DNA from: Haloarchaeobius iranensis
GTDB taxonomy: Archaea > Halobacteriota > Halobacteria > Halobacteriales > Natrialbaceae
Direction: 5' to 3'
Assembly (NCBI RefSeq): GCF_900103505.1
Contig: NZ_FNIA01000021.1
Coordinates: 1 to 54,808, forward strand
DNA length: 54,808 bases
Each line of letters starts with the position of its first letter. Position 1 is the first letter of the stretch. The translations under genes were made by a program, and so were the position numbers. Of this stretch, positions 41,396 to 50,856 are shown piece by piece. Under the pieces are notes generated by a model. The model ran no database searches. It was given only the letters and a program-made list of their open reading frames with translations, and had not been told where the DNA came from.

Positions 41396-41725
41396 CTACT
41401 CTCCTAATCGCGACGCGTCGGCACCGAATTCGTCTTCGAGCAGTGCCGGCACGTCCTCCGGGAGCACGTCCGAGTACCACCGATTGCGGGGATGGATGGC
41501 AATCGCGGTGCCCTCGGCGCTACAGAGTCCGAGACAGCTCGTCTCTGCGACGTGGACCCGTGACCAGAAGAGGTCTCGCTCACGCAGCCACGACTTCACC
41601 GCCGCGTACACCTCGTCACCCGACGCCTCTGCACAGCAGGCGTACTCCGAGTCTCTGTCGTTCGTACAGACCAATACGTGGTCGGAGAACCCGTTCTCGA
41701 GGACGTCCTCTGTGCGCGATTTCAT
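41396..41725 (-). CDS. Thioredoxin-like [2Fe-2S] ferredoxin
   Basis: 109 residues. FSDHVLVCTNDRDSEYACCAEASG and AETSCLGLCSAEGTAIAIHPRNRWYSDV match the thioredoxin-like 2Fe-2S ferredoxin domain fused to CbiX at 38517-39743. It is encoded downstream of cbtB-cbtA and overlaps the cbtA stop by one base, placing a free copy of this Fe-S domain in the cobalt-transport operon. It may assist cobalt chelation or redox sensing. Confidence 0.82.
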   Translation of the reverse strand: MKSRTEDVLENGFSDHVLVCTNDRDSEYACCAEASGDEVYAAVKSWLRERDLFWSRVHVAETSCLGLCSAEGTAIAIHPRNRWYSDVLPEDVPALLEDEFGADASRLGE

Positions 41726-42513
41726 CAGTCTGCAGTGGGGGCTCTGTCGGCAGGGGCGGTTGCGCCCTCAGGTGATCTCGTGTCCACCGAACGGCGGCGA
41801 AGTCGGGCGTGTGTGCCTGCGAGAAGCAGCCAGAGCACCGCCTGACCGAACACTATCATGCCCGTCAGCCCGGACGCCAGTTCCGATGGGAGGGAGCTCT
41901 CCACCGCGTTCGCCGGCGAGAGGACGGCCGGAATCGCGAGCAGACAGAACGGGAGCATCGCGACGATGGCGGCGGTCGTCCGTCCGTGGGTGTCCCGGAG
42001 CCGACCATGGACGAACCCGGCGAGCGAACAGACGAGCGCACCGACCACCATCATCCCCCCGTAGAGTCCCATGCGCAGGTCCGTCGGGAGCGATTGTTCG
42101 ACCCCCGGCGGCTGTGGCGGGAGCACGAGCCACGGTGCCCCGGAGACGGTGACGAAACCGGCGACGGCCAGGAGATAGCTCTTCGTCCCGCCGGTTCCCG
42201 GGATTGCGGGTTCGAGGAAGTAGTAGGCGATGCCGAACACGGCTCCGCCCAGGAGAACACCCCAGAGAACCCCGGAGACGATACTCACGCCGTTCGTGAC
42301 CGTCATCGAGACGGCGCTATCGTGCTGTTCTCCACCGCTTCCCTCGTGGTGTTCCTCGGCTGCGTGTTGGTCACCGACAGCGTGGCCATCCCCGTGGCCG
42401 AGTTCATCGGCGAACGCGACGAGCGGATTTGCGACGAGTGCCACGAGGAGACCGAACACCAGCCCGGCGACCACCCCTGCTTTCACCCCCCGCTTCAGGT
42501 AGGCAGCGAGCAT
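41725..42513 (-). CDS. cbtA: CbtA, cobalt transporter subunit
   Basis: 262 residues, about six membrane helices. It begins MLAAYLKRGVKAGVVAGLVFGLL, has a His-rich external loop (ELGHGDGHAVGDQHAAEEHHEG) suited to binding Co2+, and conserved PPQPPGVEQSLP and LRMGLYGGMMVVGALV. It belongs to the CbtA family, which occurs with the small CbtB and is commonly near cobalamin genes. It starts 2 nt after the cbtB stop. Uptake of cobalt across the cell membrane is the likely role. Confidence 0.9.
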   Translation of the reverse strand: MLAAYLKRGVKAGVVAGLVFGLLVALVANPLVAFADELGHGDGHAVGDQHAAEEHHEGSGGEQHDSAVSMTVTNGVSIVSGVLWGVLLGGAVFGIAYYFLEPAIPGTGGTKSYLLAVAGFVTVSGAPWLVLPPQPPGVEQSLPTDLRMGLYGGMMVVGALVCSLAGFVHGRLRDTHGRTTAAIVAMLPFCLLAIPAVLSPANAVESSLPSELASGLTGMIVFGQAVLWLLLAGTHARLRRRSVDTRSPEGATAPADRAPTAD

Positions 42514-42515
42514 AG

Positions 42516-42704
42516 TCAGTGGCAGGTAATTCCCGCCGCGTGCCGGAAGTTGTGCATCGAGTCGTGCACCATCGGCTCCTGAACGAACAGGAGGGCGAAC
42601 CCGAGTGCCGCGACGAGAGCGAGTCCGACGGCCAGTTGCGTCGGCGTTAGTTCCACGCGTGCCTGTTCGACTCTATCGTGAACGGTGTTGTTGGCAGTCG
42701 CCAT
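42516..42704 (-). CDS. cbtB: CbtB, small cobalt transporter subunit
   Basis: 62 residues with one membrane helix (TQLAVGLALVAALGFALLFV) followed by the His-rich end EPMVHDSMHNFRHAAGITCH, the metal-binding signature of CbtB. The gene is first in the cbtB-cbtA-ferredoxin unit. ATG 42704 lies 23 nt from an ACAAAC-CA-GTTTGT palindrome that shares the ACAA-N6-TTGT core with the cbiT and cbiX promoters. Confidence 0.88.
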   Translation of the reverse strand: MATANNTVHDRVEQARVELTPTQLAVGLALVAALGFALLFVQEPMVHDSMHNFRHAAGITCH

Positions 42705-42726
42705 TCTAAACTACAGTTGAACAAGA

Positions 42727-42740
42727 ACAAACCAGTTTGT
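42727..42740. promoter_or_regulatory. Candidate cobalamin-regulon operator before cbtB
   Basis: ACAAACCAGTTTGT, perfect 6-bp arms around CA, which is also ACAA-N6-TTGT. It lies 23-36 nt upstream of the cbtB ATG, a spacing similar to the cbiT site. Confidence 0.6.
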
Positions 42741-42762
42741 AAAACTTCCGGACGAACGGAAC

Positions 42763-44901
42763 CTACCGTTCCTGCGCGGCAGCGACGGCGGCCTCGATCC
42801 GTTCGGCTGACAGTGCGGAGAGTGGGACAGACTCGCCGTCCGTCTCGTCGACGACCAGCCCCGTCACACCGGACCGGTCACCGTCACTCGCGTCGACGAC
42901 GACCACGTGGGGGTCGAGTTCGCTCAACCTCCTCGCGGCCTCACGGGTCTCGCGGACGGGACTCTCGACAGCAACGTTCGCCCGCCCATCAGTGACCAAC
43001 ACAACGACGCTTGCACTTGGGTCGGCCCGGTCGAGTACGTCGCCAGCCGTGCGGAGACCTGACGGAAGTGGCGTCCGGTCGCCGGTCGGCAGGTCCTTGA
43101 GATGCCGAGCGGCGAGGGTGACGCTGTCTGTCGGCGGGAGGAGCACGTCAGCTTCCTCGCCGGCGAATGCGACGAACGCGACTTCGTCGCGCTTTTGGTA
43201 GGCGTCCTTCAGAAGTTCGAGGACTGTGCCCTTCGCCGCACGCATCGCCGGTGACATCGACGCACTCGCGTCCACGACGAACACCACCAGCGCGGCGGAC
43301 TCGCTCTGGCGGACAGATTGACGGAGGTCGCGCGACTCGACGGACGAAGCGCCGCGGGCGGAGGCCGCCCGAACCGACGCCGCGACGTCGATTCGACGGG
43401 TCGAATCCGCCTGCTGACTCCGTACCCGTGCTCCCTCGGTGTCCACGTGTGGCTGCGTCCGCGACCGAGACCCGCTACCTGCTCTCCCGTTCTCGACGGC
43501 TTCGGGCGCGGTCAGTTCGGGAGCGCGGCCGGCCCCGATGTCGGCACACGACTCGCCAGGGACGATCGGTGTCCCCTCCGTCGTGTCGCCGGTCTCGTCC
43601 GCCCTCCTCTCGTCGGTCGCCGTCGGTTCGACGTCGCCGGCCCCGCCCTCGTCGCTCCGTTCCGGGAACGACGTGCCGGACTCGGTCCCGTCGCGGTTGC
43701 CGTTCTCTTCGGGCGCTCCGGGGTCGGGCGAGTCCGGCGCGTCCGTCCCCTCGGCGTCACCTGTGTCGTCCGCTCCCTCAGAACGCTCCTCGTCCGCGTC
43801 GGAGGGCTCCTCGTCGTGGTGGTCCGTTCTGTCCTCCTCCTCGCTGTCGGTATCCTCACCATCGAAGTGGTCCTCGATGAGCTCACCCGGGTCGGGCGTC
43901 TCTTCGAACGGCCGCGACCGGAGGCGGTGAGGGAGCGCGAGTGCTGCCGCCCGCTGCACGTCGGCTTCGATGACCTTCGTGCGCCCGTCGAGAGCGGCGA
44001 ACGTCCTGGCTGCGCGGGCTGTCGCGATGTCTCCGCGGTGCCCGTCGACACCGGAGTCACGACACAGCTCCGCGATATCCCGGGCGAACTGGGTCGAAAG
44101 CTCGACATCGGAGAGCCGTCCGCGGGCCTGCAAGAGCTGGTCCCGATACTCCCCGTTCTCGACACGCTCGTTGGTCGAACGGCTCGCAGCGTCTCCATCT
44201 CCTCGTCCGAGCGCCCGGTCGATGATACCGACTCGTTTGTCAACGTCTTCGCAGGCGGTGACCGTCGCCTGAAGTGCGAAACGGTCGCGGAGCTGCGGTC
44301 TGAGGTCTCCCTCCTCCGGATTCATCGTTCCCACGAGCGTGAACCGAGCTGGGTGGGTGACGCTCATACCGTCACGTTCGATCCTGTTGACCCCGTTCGC
44401 CGCCGCATCGAGCAACACGTCGACGAGATGGTCGTCGAGGAGATTCACCTCGTCGACGTAGAGGATGCCCCGGTTCGCGCGCGCGAGCAGTCCGGGGTCG
44501 AACTCGTATTCGCCGCCGAGTGCGTCCGCCACGGAGAGTGTTCCGACGACCCGCTCGCGTGTCGCCCCCAGCGGGAGCGTCACGAGCGGAACCGACCGTT
44601 CGGTCGTCGGCGGGTCGGTCCGCCCACGGCAGTCCTCGCACTGATATGCCGGCGCGGACGGCGGGCAGCCGTACGGGCAGTCCTCGATGACATCCTGTGT
44701 GGGAAGGAGGTCAGTTAGCGCCCGCACCGCCGTGGACTTCGCCGTTCCCTTCTCGCCCTGTACGAGGAGGCCATCCAGGTCGTCGTTCGCCGCGATTGCC
44801 AGGAGAGCGCTCTTGAGCTCCGCCTGACCGACGATCTCTGAGAAGGACAGGGACGCCCCCCGACCGTGCGAAGCTTTTTTGCCTCCGCCGTAATCAACCA
44901 T
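42763..44901 (-). CDS. chlID: ChlID-type AAA+/VWA cobaltochelatase subunit
   Basis: 712 residues. The AAA+ ChlI/BchI-like N-terminal half (about 1-340) has EIVGQAELKSALLAIAAND, Walker A VQGEKGTAKSTAVRAL, RGILYVDEVNLLDDHLVDVLLD (Walker B) and TMNPEEGDLRPQLRDRF. A four-cysteine pattern sits in DCPYGCPPSAPAYQCEDC. A very acidic linker of about 150 residues leads to a VWA domain (about 540-712) with VVDASASMSPAMRAAK, the MIDAS motif. In haloarchaea this fused ChlID is the ATPase partner of CobN. ATG 44901 lies 34 nt from the divergent cobN start, so the two are probably co-regulated. Confidence 0.88.
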   Translation of the reverse strand: MVDYGGGKKASHGRGASLSFSEIVGQAELKSALLAIAANDDLDGLLVQGEKGTAKSTAVRALTDLLPTQDVIEDCPYGCPPSAPAYQCEDCRGRTDPPTTERSVPLVTLPLGATRERVVGTLSVADALGGEYEFDPGLLARANRGILYVDEVNLLDDHLVDVLLDAAANGVNRIERDGMSVTHPARFTLVGTMNPEEGDLRPQLRDRFALQATVTACEDVDKRVGIIDRALGRGDGDAASRSTNERVENGEYRDQLLQARGRLSDVELSTQFARDIAELCRDSGVDGHRGDIATARAARTFAALDGRTKVIEADVQRAAALALPHRLRSRPFEETPDPGELIEDHFDGEDTDSEEEDRTDHHDEEPSDADEERSEGADDTGDAEGTDAPDSPDPGAPEENGNRDGTESGTSFPERSDEGGAGDVEPTATDERRADETGDTTEGTPIVPGESCADIGAGRAPELTAPEAVENGRAGSGSRSRTQPHVDTEGARVRSQQADSTRRIDVAASVRAASARGASSVESRDLRQSVRQSESAALVVFVVDASASMSPAMRAAKGTVLELLKDAYQKRDEVAFVAFAGEEADVLLPPTDSVTLAARHLKDLPTGDRTPLPSGLRTAGDVLDRADPSASVVVLVTDGRANVAVESPVRETREAARRLSELDPHVVVVDASDGDRSGVTGLVVDETDGESVPLSALSAERIEAAVAAAQER

Positions 44902-44935
44902 ACTTGAATTAGTGAAATGGAGGTTTAACAACGTT

Positions 44936-47900
44936 ATGCCAAAAATCGGCCTATACACCGCGACCGAGAACGAACTGGGTGCTGTCCAGCAGGCGGCGGC
45001 GCGAACCGACATCGACCTCGTCGTTCGCTCGGAGAGCGACTTCGACGACCAGACCGACGTCGACGCGTTCCTCGACGAGCTCGAAGATGCGGCGGCGGCA
45101 ATCTTCTGGCTGCACGGCGCCGAGGAGAGCATGCCAGGGTACGACCACGCGGTCAGTCGTCTGGCGGCGGCCGGCGTCCCGCTGGTCGTCAAATCGACCG
45201 GTGACGCCTACGCACTCGAGGACACGTCCGTCACTGCGACGGACCGCGACCGAGTCTACGAATATCTGGAGAGAGGTGGGACGAGCAACGTCGCGAACTG
45301 CGTCCGATTCCTCGTCGACGAGTACGGGACCGTAGAGCGCGAGTACGACGAACCGGTGACGCTTCCGACGGAGGGTGTCTACCATCCGGACCGTCCGGGG
45401 GCATCGTACGAGGAACTGGTCGGGACCCTGGACCCGGACACCCCGACCGTCGCCATCTGGTTCTACGAATCCCATTGGACCCACGAGAACACGCGGTACG
45501 TCGACGGCCAGATACGCGCCGTCGAGGCCCGCGGTGTGGATGCACTCCCGGTCTTCTGTAATCCCGCCACCGACAGCGACGAACAGTGGGACGCAGAGCG
45601 CGTGACGGACGCGTGGCTCCTGGACGATGGGGAGCCAATCGTCGACGCCGTGCTCTCGTCGTTCATGTTCTCGCTGTCGATGGACGAACGAGGCCGGGCG
45701 GCCGACGACGAGGGTGACGGTGCGGCGGACGTCTTCCTCGACCGGCTGGGCGTGCCCGTCATCCAGACCGTGACGACGATGCGGTCTCGCTCGCGGTACG
45801 AGAAGAGCGACACGGGCGTCATGGGGTTCGAACTCGCGCTGTCGGTCGCTCTCCCGGAGTTCGACGGCAACGTCATCACGCATCCGATCAGCGGCAAGGA
45901 ACGGACCGACGACGAGGCGGGTATCGGCAGCGCACCGAAACAGCACTTCCCCATCGACGACCGGGTGGACCACGCCGCTCGGCTCGCGGTCAACTGGGCG
46001 ACGCTCCGGCATACCTCGAACGAGGACAAGCACGTCGCCGTCGTCCTGCACAACTACCCACCGAGCAACGATGGCATCGGCACTGCCTTCGGGCTCGATA
46101 GCCCCGAGAGTACCGTCAACCTGCTCCGGGAACTTCGCGATAGGGGCTACGACCTCGGCGGACGGACACCGACGGACGGTCAGGCCCTGATAGATCAGTT
46201 GACCGCACAGCTGACCCTCGACGACCGGTGGGTCGCCCCGGCGGACGTGCGCGACCTGAGCGTCGACGTCGTCCCAACCGACCAGTACCGCGAGTGGTTC
46301 GCGGCCACGGACGAACGCTTCCAGTCGAACGTCGTGGACGAGTGGGGCGAAGTGCCCGACCGTCCGTTCGCGATCCCCGGTGTCGAGTTCGGGAACGTCC
46401 TCGTCACCGTCCAACCACCGCGTGGGTTCGGGATGGACCCGACCAAGGTGTACCACGACTCCGACCTCCAGCCCCCGCACGACTACGTGGCGTTCTACGG
46501 CTGGCTCCGGAACACGTTCGAGGCCGACGCCGTCGTCCACCTCGGCACGCACGGGAGTCTGGAGTGGCTCCCCGGCAAGACGGTCGGGCTGAACGGCGAG
46601 AGCGCCCCGGACCAGCTCGTCGACGACATCCCGAACGTCTACCCGTACATCATCAACAATCCGGGCGAGGGGACCCAGGCGAAACGGCGCTCGTACGCGG
46701 CCATCGTCGACTACCTGACGCCAGTGATGCGCAACGCCGGGACCTACGACGAGCTGGCCGAACTCGAGGAGCTCGCGGACCAGTATCGCGAAGCCGGGAT
46801 GGAGGACGCACGCGCCGACGACGGCGACCACCTCGAACGGCTCCTCCGGGAGAGGGTCGACGAGCTCGACCTCGCGGTCGAACTCGGTATCGCAGGCGAT
46901 ATCGACGAGCGTGTCGACGTCCGCGGTCCAGCAGAGGCCGGGACGACGCTCGCGGAGGGGAGCGTCGACGGTGACGCGGTCGACGTCGACGAGCTCGTCG
47001 AACGCATCCACGGGTACCTCACCGACGTGAAGACGACGCAGATTCGGATGGGGCTGCACACGATGAGCGAGCCACCGGAGGCGGACCGTCTCGTCGAGTA
47101 CCTCGTCGCGCTCACGCGCCTGGAGAACCCTGGCGGGCCAAGTCTCCGGGAGAGCGTGGCCGGCGTGCTCGGCGTCGACTACCAGCGGATGCTCGACGAA
47201 CCGGGGGTGTACGACGACGAACTGGGCATGACACTCTCGGAGGCTGCCGACGAAGTGTACGAGACGAGTATCGACCTCGTGGAGACGCTGGCCGACCACG
47301 ACTTCGACATCCCGGCTTCGGAGGGAGAAGCGGGGCCGGATGACGAGGTCAACATGAACCTCCTCGTGGTGGACATCGACCCGCTCGGGGACGCACGTGC
47401 GAGTTCCGGCGCACACGACGACCTCCGGGACGCGCTGGCGTTCATCTGTCGAGAGGTCGCTCCCCGTGTCCGGGGTGCGGCGGACGAGATTCCGAGAACG
47501 GCAGACGCCCTGGCCGGTGAGTACGTCCCGCCCGGCGGAAGCGGTGCGCCGACGCGGGGCGGGGTCGACCTGCTGCCGACAGCACGGAACTTCTACACGC
47601 TGGACCCGCGGAAGGTCCCCGCGAAGAGTGCGTGGCGCGTCGGGAAGGAGGTCGCGGACGGAATCGCAGCGCGCCACCACGAGGCCGAAGGCGCGTATCC
47701 CGAGGAGATCGGCGTCGTCGCATGGGGGACCCCGACCGTTCGAACCCGGGGCGAGACCATCGCCCAGGTCCTTGCACTGCTGGGCGTCGAACCCGAATGG
47801 ACCGACGCCGGCCGTATCGACGGCGTCACTCCAGTTCCCCTGGACGAGCTGGGCCGCCCCAGAATCGACGTCACCACTCGGGTTTCGGGGCTGTTCCGCG

Positions 47901-48817
47901 ACGCCTTCCCGCAGGCCGCAGGTGTCGTTCACGACGCCGTCGACGCGGTCGTCGACCTCGACGAACCACACGAGATGAACTACGTCAAAAAACACGTCGA
48001 GGAGGAAGCCGAGCGGCTCGACGACCAGGGTGTCGAAGAGCCCGAACAGGCCGCCAAACATCGGGTATTCACGACCCGACCCGGTGGGTACGGTGCGGGT
48101 ACGAACAAAGCAGTCGACGAGGGGAACTGGGACGACCGGTCCGACCTCGCCGACGTGTACGTCCAGTGGGGCGGATACGCCCTCGGGAAGCGGGGCCGCG
48201 TCACGGAGGCGCACGAGGCCTTCGAGCGACGCCTCGGAAGCGTCGACGCCACGGTCAAGATAGAGGACACCGCCGAACAGGACGAGTTCGACAGCTCCGA
48301 CTGGTACGCGTTCCACGGCGGGTTCATCACCGCGGTTTCGGAGATAGCCGGCGCGGAGCCGGCCTCCTACGTCGGCGACTCCAGCGACCCCGACAACGTC
48401 TCGGTCTACACCAACGAGGAGAAGGTCCGCAAGGCCATGCGCGCCCGCGTCCTCAATCCCGACTGGCTCGACAGCATGGCGGAACACGACTACAAGGGCG
48501 CCGGCGACCTGTCCAGTACCGTAGACGTCGTTCTCGGCTGGGACGCGACCACGGGCGTCGTCAGTGACACGCTCTGGACCGACGTCGCAGAGAAGTACGC
48601 GTTCGACGAGGACCGACAGGAGTGGATGCGCGACGTGAACCCGTGGGCTCTGGAGAGCATCAGTGACACGCTACTCGAGGCGATCGACCGTGGACTCTGG
48701 GACGCCGACGAAGAGACCGCCGACCGGCTCCGTGACATCAATCTGCGGGTCGACGGTGACATCGAAGCGCGTGCCGGAAGCTCGAACGCATCGGGGGTGT
48801 CCAGCGATGACGACTGA
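44936..48817 (+). CDS. cobN: CobN, cobaltochelatase large subunit
   Basis: 1293 residues, the usual size of CobN. It begins MPKIGLYTATENELGAVQQA and carries family signatures FVYPYIINNPGEGTQAKRRS-type sequence (VYPYIINNPGEGTQAKRR), VHLGTHGSLEWLPGKTVGL, YVPPGGSGAPTRG and the late WGGYALGKRGR. It inserts cobalt into the corrin ring using ATP hydrolysis by the ChlID partner. In aerobic bacteria CobN acts late; here it coexists with CbiX, an early chelatase. An in-frame ATG at 44912 is an alternative start. It overlaps the next gene by 11 nt. Confidence 0.93.
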   Translation: MPKIGLYTATENELGAVQQAAARTDIDLVVRSESDFDDQTDVDAFLDELEDAAAAIFWLHGAEESMPGYDHAVSRLAAAGVPLVVKSTGDAYALEDTSVTATDRDRVYEYLERGGTSNVANCVRFLVDEYGTVEREYDEPVTLPTEGVYHPDRPGASYEELVGTLDPDTPTVAIWFYESHWTHENTRYVDGQIRAVEARGVDALPVFCNPATDSDEQWDAERVTDAWLLDDGEPIVDAVLSSFMFSLSMDERGRAADDEGDGAADVFLDRLGVPVIQTVTTMRSRSRYEKSDTGVMGFELALSVALPEFDGNVITHPISGKERTDDEAGIGSAPKQHFPIDDRVDHAARLAVNWATLRHTSNEDKHVAVVLHNYPPSNDGIGTAFGLDSPESTVNLLRELRDRGYDLGGRTPTDGQALIDQLTAQLTLDDRWVAPADVRDLSVDVVPTDQYREWFAATDERFQSNVVDEWGEVPDRPFAIPGVEFGNVLVTVQPPRGFGMDPTKVYHDSDLQPPHDYVAFYGWLRNTFEADAVVHLGTHGSLEWLPGKTVGLNGESAPDQLVDDIPNVYPYIINNPGEGTQAKRRSYAAIVDYLTPVMRNAGTYDELAELEELADQYREAGMEDARADDGDHLERLLRERVDELDLAVELGIAGDIDERVDVRGPAEAGTTLAEGSVDGDAVDVDELVERIHGYLTDVKTTQIRMGLHTMSEPPEADRLVEYLVALTRLENPGGPSLRESVAGVLGVDYQRMLDEPGVYDDELGMTLSEAADEVYETSIDLVETLADHDFDIPASEGEAGPDDEVNMNLLVVDIDPLGDARASSGAHDDLRDALAFICREVAPRVRGAADEIPRTADALAGEYVPPGGSGAPTRGGVDLLPTARNFYTLDPRKVPAKSAWRVGKEVADGIAARHHEAEGAYPEEIGVVAWGTPTVRTRGETIAQVLALLGVEPEWTDAGRIDGVTPVPLDELGRPRIDVTTRVSGLFRDAFPQAAGVVHDAVDAVVDLDEPHEMNYVKKHVEEEAERLDDQGVEEPEQAAKHRVFTTRPGGYGAGTNKAVDEGNWDDRSDLADVYVQWGGYALGKRGRVTEAHEAFERRLGSVDATVKIEDTAEQDEFDSSDWYAFHGGFITAVSEIAGAEPASYVGDSSDPDNVSVYTNEEKVRKAMRARVLNPDWLDSMAEHDYKGAGDLSSTVDVVLGWDATTGVVSDTLWTDVAEKYAFDEDRQEWMRDVNPWALESISDTLLEAIDRGLWDADEETADRLRDINLRVDGDIEARAGSSNASGVSSDDD

Positions 48818-49202
48818 GGCCGTCGAGGAAATCGCTCGGAGCGTCGGTACCGGCGCTGGCCCGCTGCTCGAACAGTCCGAGTGCCGGCACGCCGAGGCCG
48901 TCGCCACGGCGATATACGAAGACGCGGAGCGCAGCAAGCGAGCGGAAGTCGAGGAAGCGCTGGGCAAACTCGACCCAGGCGGTGAGCGCAACGATGCTCA
49001 GCGCGATGTCATCGAGGGGATGGCCGACGCCATCGTCGAGCGGCTCCTGGCAGCACCGCTATCGTCTATCCGGAGAGGAGGCGACGAGCCCGCTCTCGAC
49101 ACCGTCGTTCGGCTGTTCGATATCGAAGTCGTGGAGGCGGACGACGACGGAATGGACGGGCGTAGGTCGCATCGAGAGGAGGTGACGGGCGTTGACAGCT
49201 GA
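48807..49202 (+). CDS. Small protein resembling the glutamyl-tRNA reductase dimerisation domain
   Basis: 131 residues. The helical stretch ERSKRAEVEEALGKLDPGG, NDAQRDVIEGMADAIVERLL and PLSSIRRGGDEPALDTVVRL with FDI looks like the C-terminal dimerisation domain of HemA (GluTR), including the spacing of the ERLL and P-x-S/T helices. No catalytic or NADPH-binding domain is present. It lies between cobN and cbiC, overlapping both by 11 nt. It could bind HemA and tune tetrapyrrole flow, or simply reuse the helical fold. Assignment by pattern. Confidence 0.65.
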   Translation: MTTEAVEEIARSVGTGAGPLLEQSECRHAEAVATAIYEDAERSKRAEVEEALGKLDPGGERNDAQRDVIEGMADAIVERLLAAPLSSIRRGGDEPALDTVVRLFDIEVVEADDDGMDGRRSHREEVTGVDS

Positions 49203-49923
49203 CGACATTCGCCCAGACGACGACAGCGAGGTCGGGAACGCCGGTGACTTCGAGCAGTACGCCGACCTCGGTGCGACGACGGAGAACGCGATGGAGATCG
49301 CCGAGACGAGCATGGACCGCGTTCGCGAACTCGTCCCCGACGAGACGTTGGCCGACCGCATCCGGCAGAAGAGTGTCCACGCCACCGGCGATCCCGAGTT
49401 CCAGCACCTCGTGCGGTTCACCGGTGCCACCGAGGACGAACCGGTCGTCGCTGGCACGCGGGCGGTCCTCGACGAGCGACCGATCGTGACCGACATCACG
49501 ATGGTCGAGGCCGGTATCACCGGTCGGGGCCACGACTGCCCTGTTCAGAAGGCCATCGGGAACGGTGCCGACCTCGCGGCGCGGACCGGCATGACGCGGA
49601 CGGCTGCGTCGGTGCTCGAACTCGACAGACAGGGGGTTTACGACGGTGCCATCGCCGTTATCGGGAACGCCCCCACTGCGGCACTCGCCCTCGCAGACTG
49701 TATCGAAGGCGGCACGCGTCCGGCCGTCGTGGTTGCCACCCCGGTCGGCTTCGTCAAAGCCGCGGAGAGCCGGAAGCGCCTGCGGAGAGTCACGGACTCC
49801 CACGACGTCCCCGCGATCACGAACGTCGGCCGTCGCGGCGGCAGCGGGTTGGCAGCCGGCCTGACGAACGAACTCGTCCACGTGGCGAGCGACGTCCGTA
49901 GTGGAGAGGTCGAGCTCCCGTGA
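49192..49923 (+). CDS. cbiC: CbiC, cobalt-precorrin-8 methylmutase
   Basis: 243 residues from a TTG at 49192 with GAGAGGAGG upstream. Motifs are RIRQKSVHATGDPEFQHLVRF (the catalytic His in VHATGD), VTDITMVEAGIT, GNAPTAALALADCIEGG, and VATPVGFVKAAESRK. It moves the methyl group from C11 to C12 to give cobyrinic acid. It overlaps the upstream gene by 11 nt and cbiE by four. Confidence 0.92.
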   Translation: MTADDIRPDDDSEVGNAGDFEQYADLGATTENAMEIAETSMDRVRELVPDETLADRIRQKSVHATGDPEFQHLVRFTGATEDEPVVAGTRAVLDERPIVTDITMVEAGITGRGHDCPVQKAIGNGADLAARTGMTRTAASVLELDRQGVYDGAIAVIGNAPTAALALADCIEGGTRPAVVVATPVGFVKAAESRKRLRRVTDSHDVPAITNVGRRGGSGLAAGLTNELVHVASDVRSGEVELP

Positions 49924-50684
49924 GCGACACCTACGACCTCGACTCCGGCCCGGACCCAGCGGCACTGGCGGCGTCGGCCCCTGAATCCGAGTCCGCAACT
50001 GTGGAGAATCCAGTGTATGCAGTCGGTATCGGTCCGGGGAACCTGGAGTATCTGACCCCTCGCGCCGAGCGCGCGATACGCGCTGCCGATGTCGTCGTGG
50101 GCTTCGAAACCGTCGTCGAGTTCGTCCGCGGGAAGACGAGCGCCGACGCCCTTACGTGCGGGTATCGCGACGAGGCAGAGACGCTCGCGACGTTCGCTGA
50201 CCGCGTCGCCGACGGGGAGACCGGAACGGCCGTCTTGATGGGTGATCCAAACCACTCGGGCTACCAGTTCGTCGGCAAGGTGCAGGCCGCTGTCGAACGG
50301 CCCGTCCGGGTCATCCCCGGCATCTCGTCACTGCAGGTGGCCGCCAGCAGAGCACGAACACCGATGGAGGAGACGGTCTTCGTGACACTCCACAGGAGTG
50401 GGGACATCACACCCGGACTCCGTCGCCTTCGCGACGAGGTCGGCGACCGACACCTGCTCGTGCTCCCCCGGCCCTACGACTGGATGCCGGAAGATGTCGC
50501 CGCCGAGCTACTCGATGCCGGTGCATCCCCCTCGCTCGAGGCCCTCGTCCTGGAACGGCTGACCCACGAGGACGAAGGAGTGACGACGACGACGCTGGGG
50601 AGGCTCGAGGCACTCACGGAAGAGTCGGATGGTGATACCTCACCGTTCTCCGACCTTTCGGTGCTTGCTGTCCGGTCCAACTAG
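49920..50684 (+). CDS. cbiE: CbiE, cobalt-precorrin-7 C5-methyltransferase
   Basis: 254 residues from a GTG overlapping the cbiC stop. After a variable acidic start comes VYAVGIGPGNLEYLTPRAERAI, AADVVVGFETVVEFVRGK, AVLMGDPNHSGYQFVGKV and VIPGISSLQVAASRARTPME, the CbiE pattern. It methylates C5; the C15 methylation and decarboxylation are supplied by the separate CbiT encoded 17 kb away. It ends the cobN transcript. Confidence 0.9.
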   Translation: MSDTYDLDSGPDPAALAASAPESESATVENPVYAVGIGPGNLEYLTPRAERAIRAADVVVGFETVVEFVRGKTSADALTCGYRDEAETLATFADRVADGETGTAVLMGDPNHSGYQFVGKVQAAVERPVRVIPGISSLQVAASRARTPMEETVFVTLHRSGDITPGLRRLRDEVGDRHLLVLPRPYDWMPEDVAAELLDAGASPSLEALVLERLTHEDEGVTTTTLGRLEALTEESDGDTSPFSDLSVLAVRSN

Positions 50685-50856
50685 CTCAGAGAGATCCGGT
50701 CCCCTCCGAGTCTTCGTTCGTATCGCGGTCACCACCATCGACGAGCTTCCCGTCCATCATGTGTCACTCGCGCTACGCTCTCGCTGGACGAGCTCCGTGT
50801 CACCAAAACTTATTTCCCAGTCCGCATCGACCGGTTAGACAACCCAAATTGGGCTA

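Noticed and set aside
50685-50856. Short minus-strand frame MMDGKLVDGGDRDTN... between cbiE and the cbiX-like gene
   Set aside because: Only about 24 codons, no ribosome-binding site and no neighbour suggesting a peptide.
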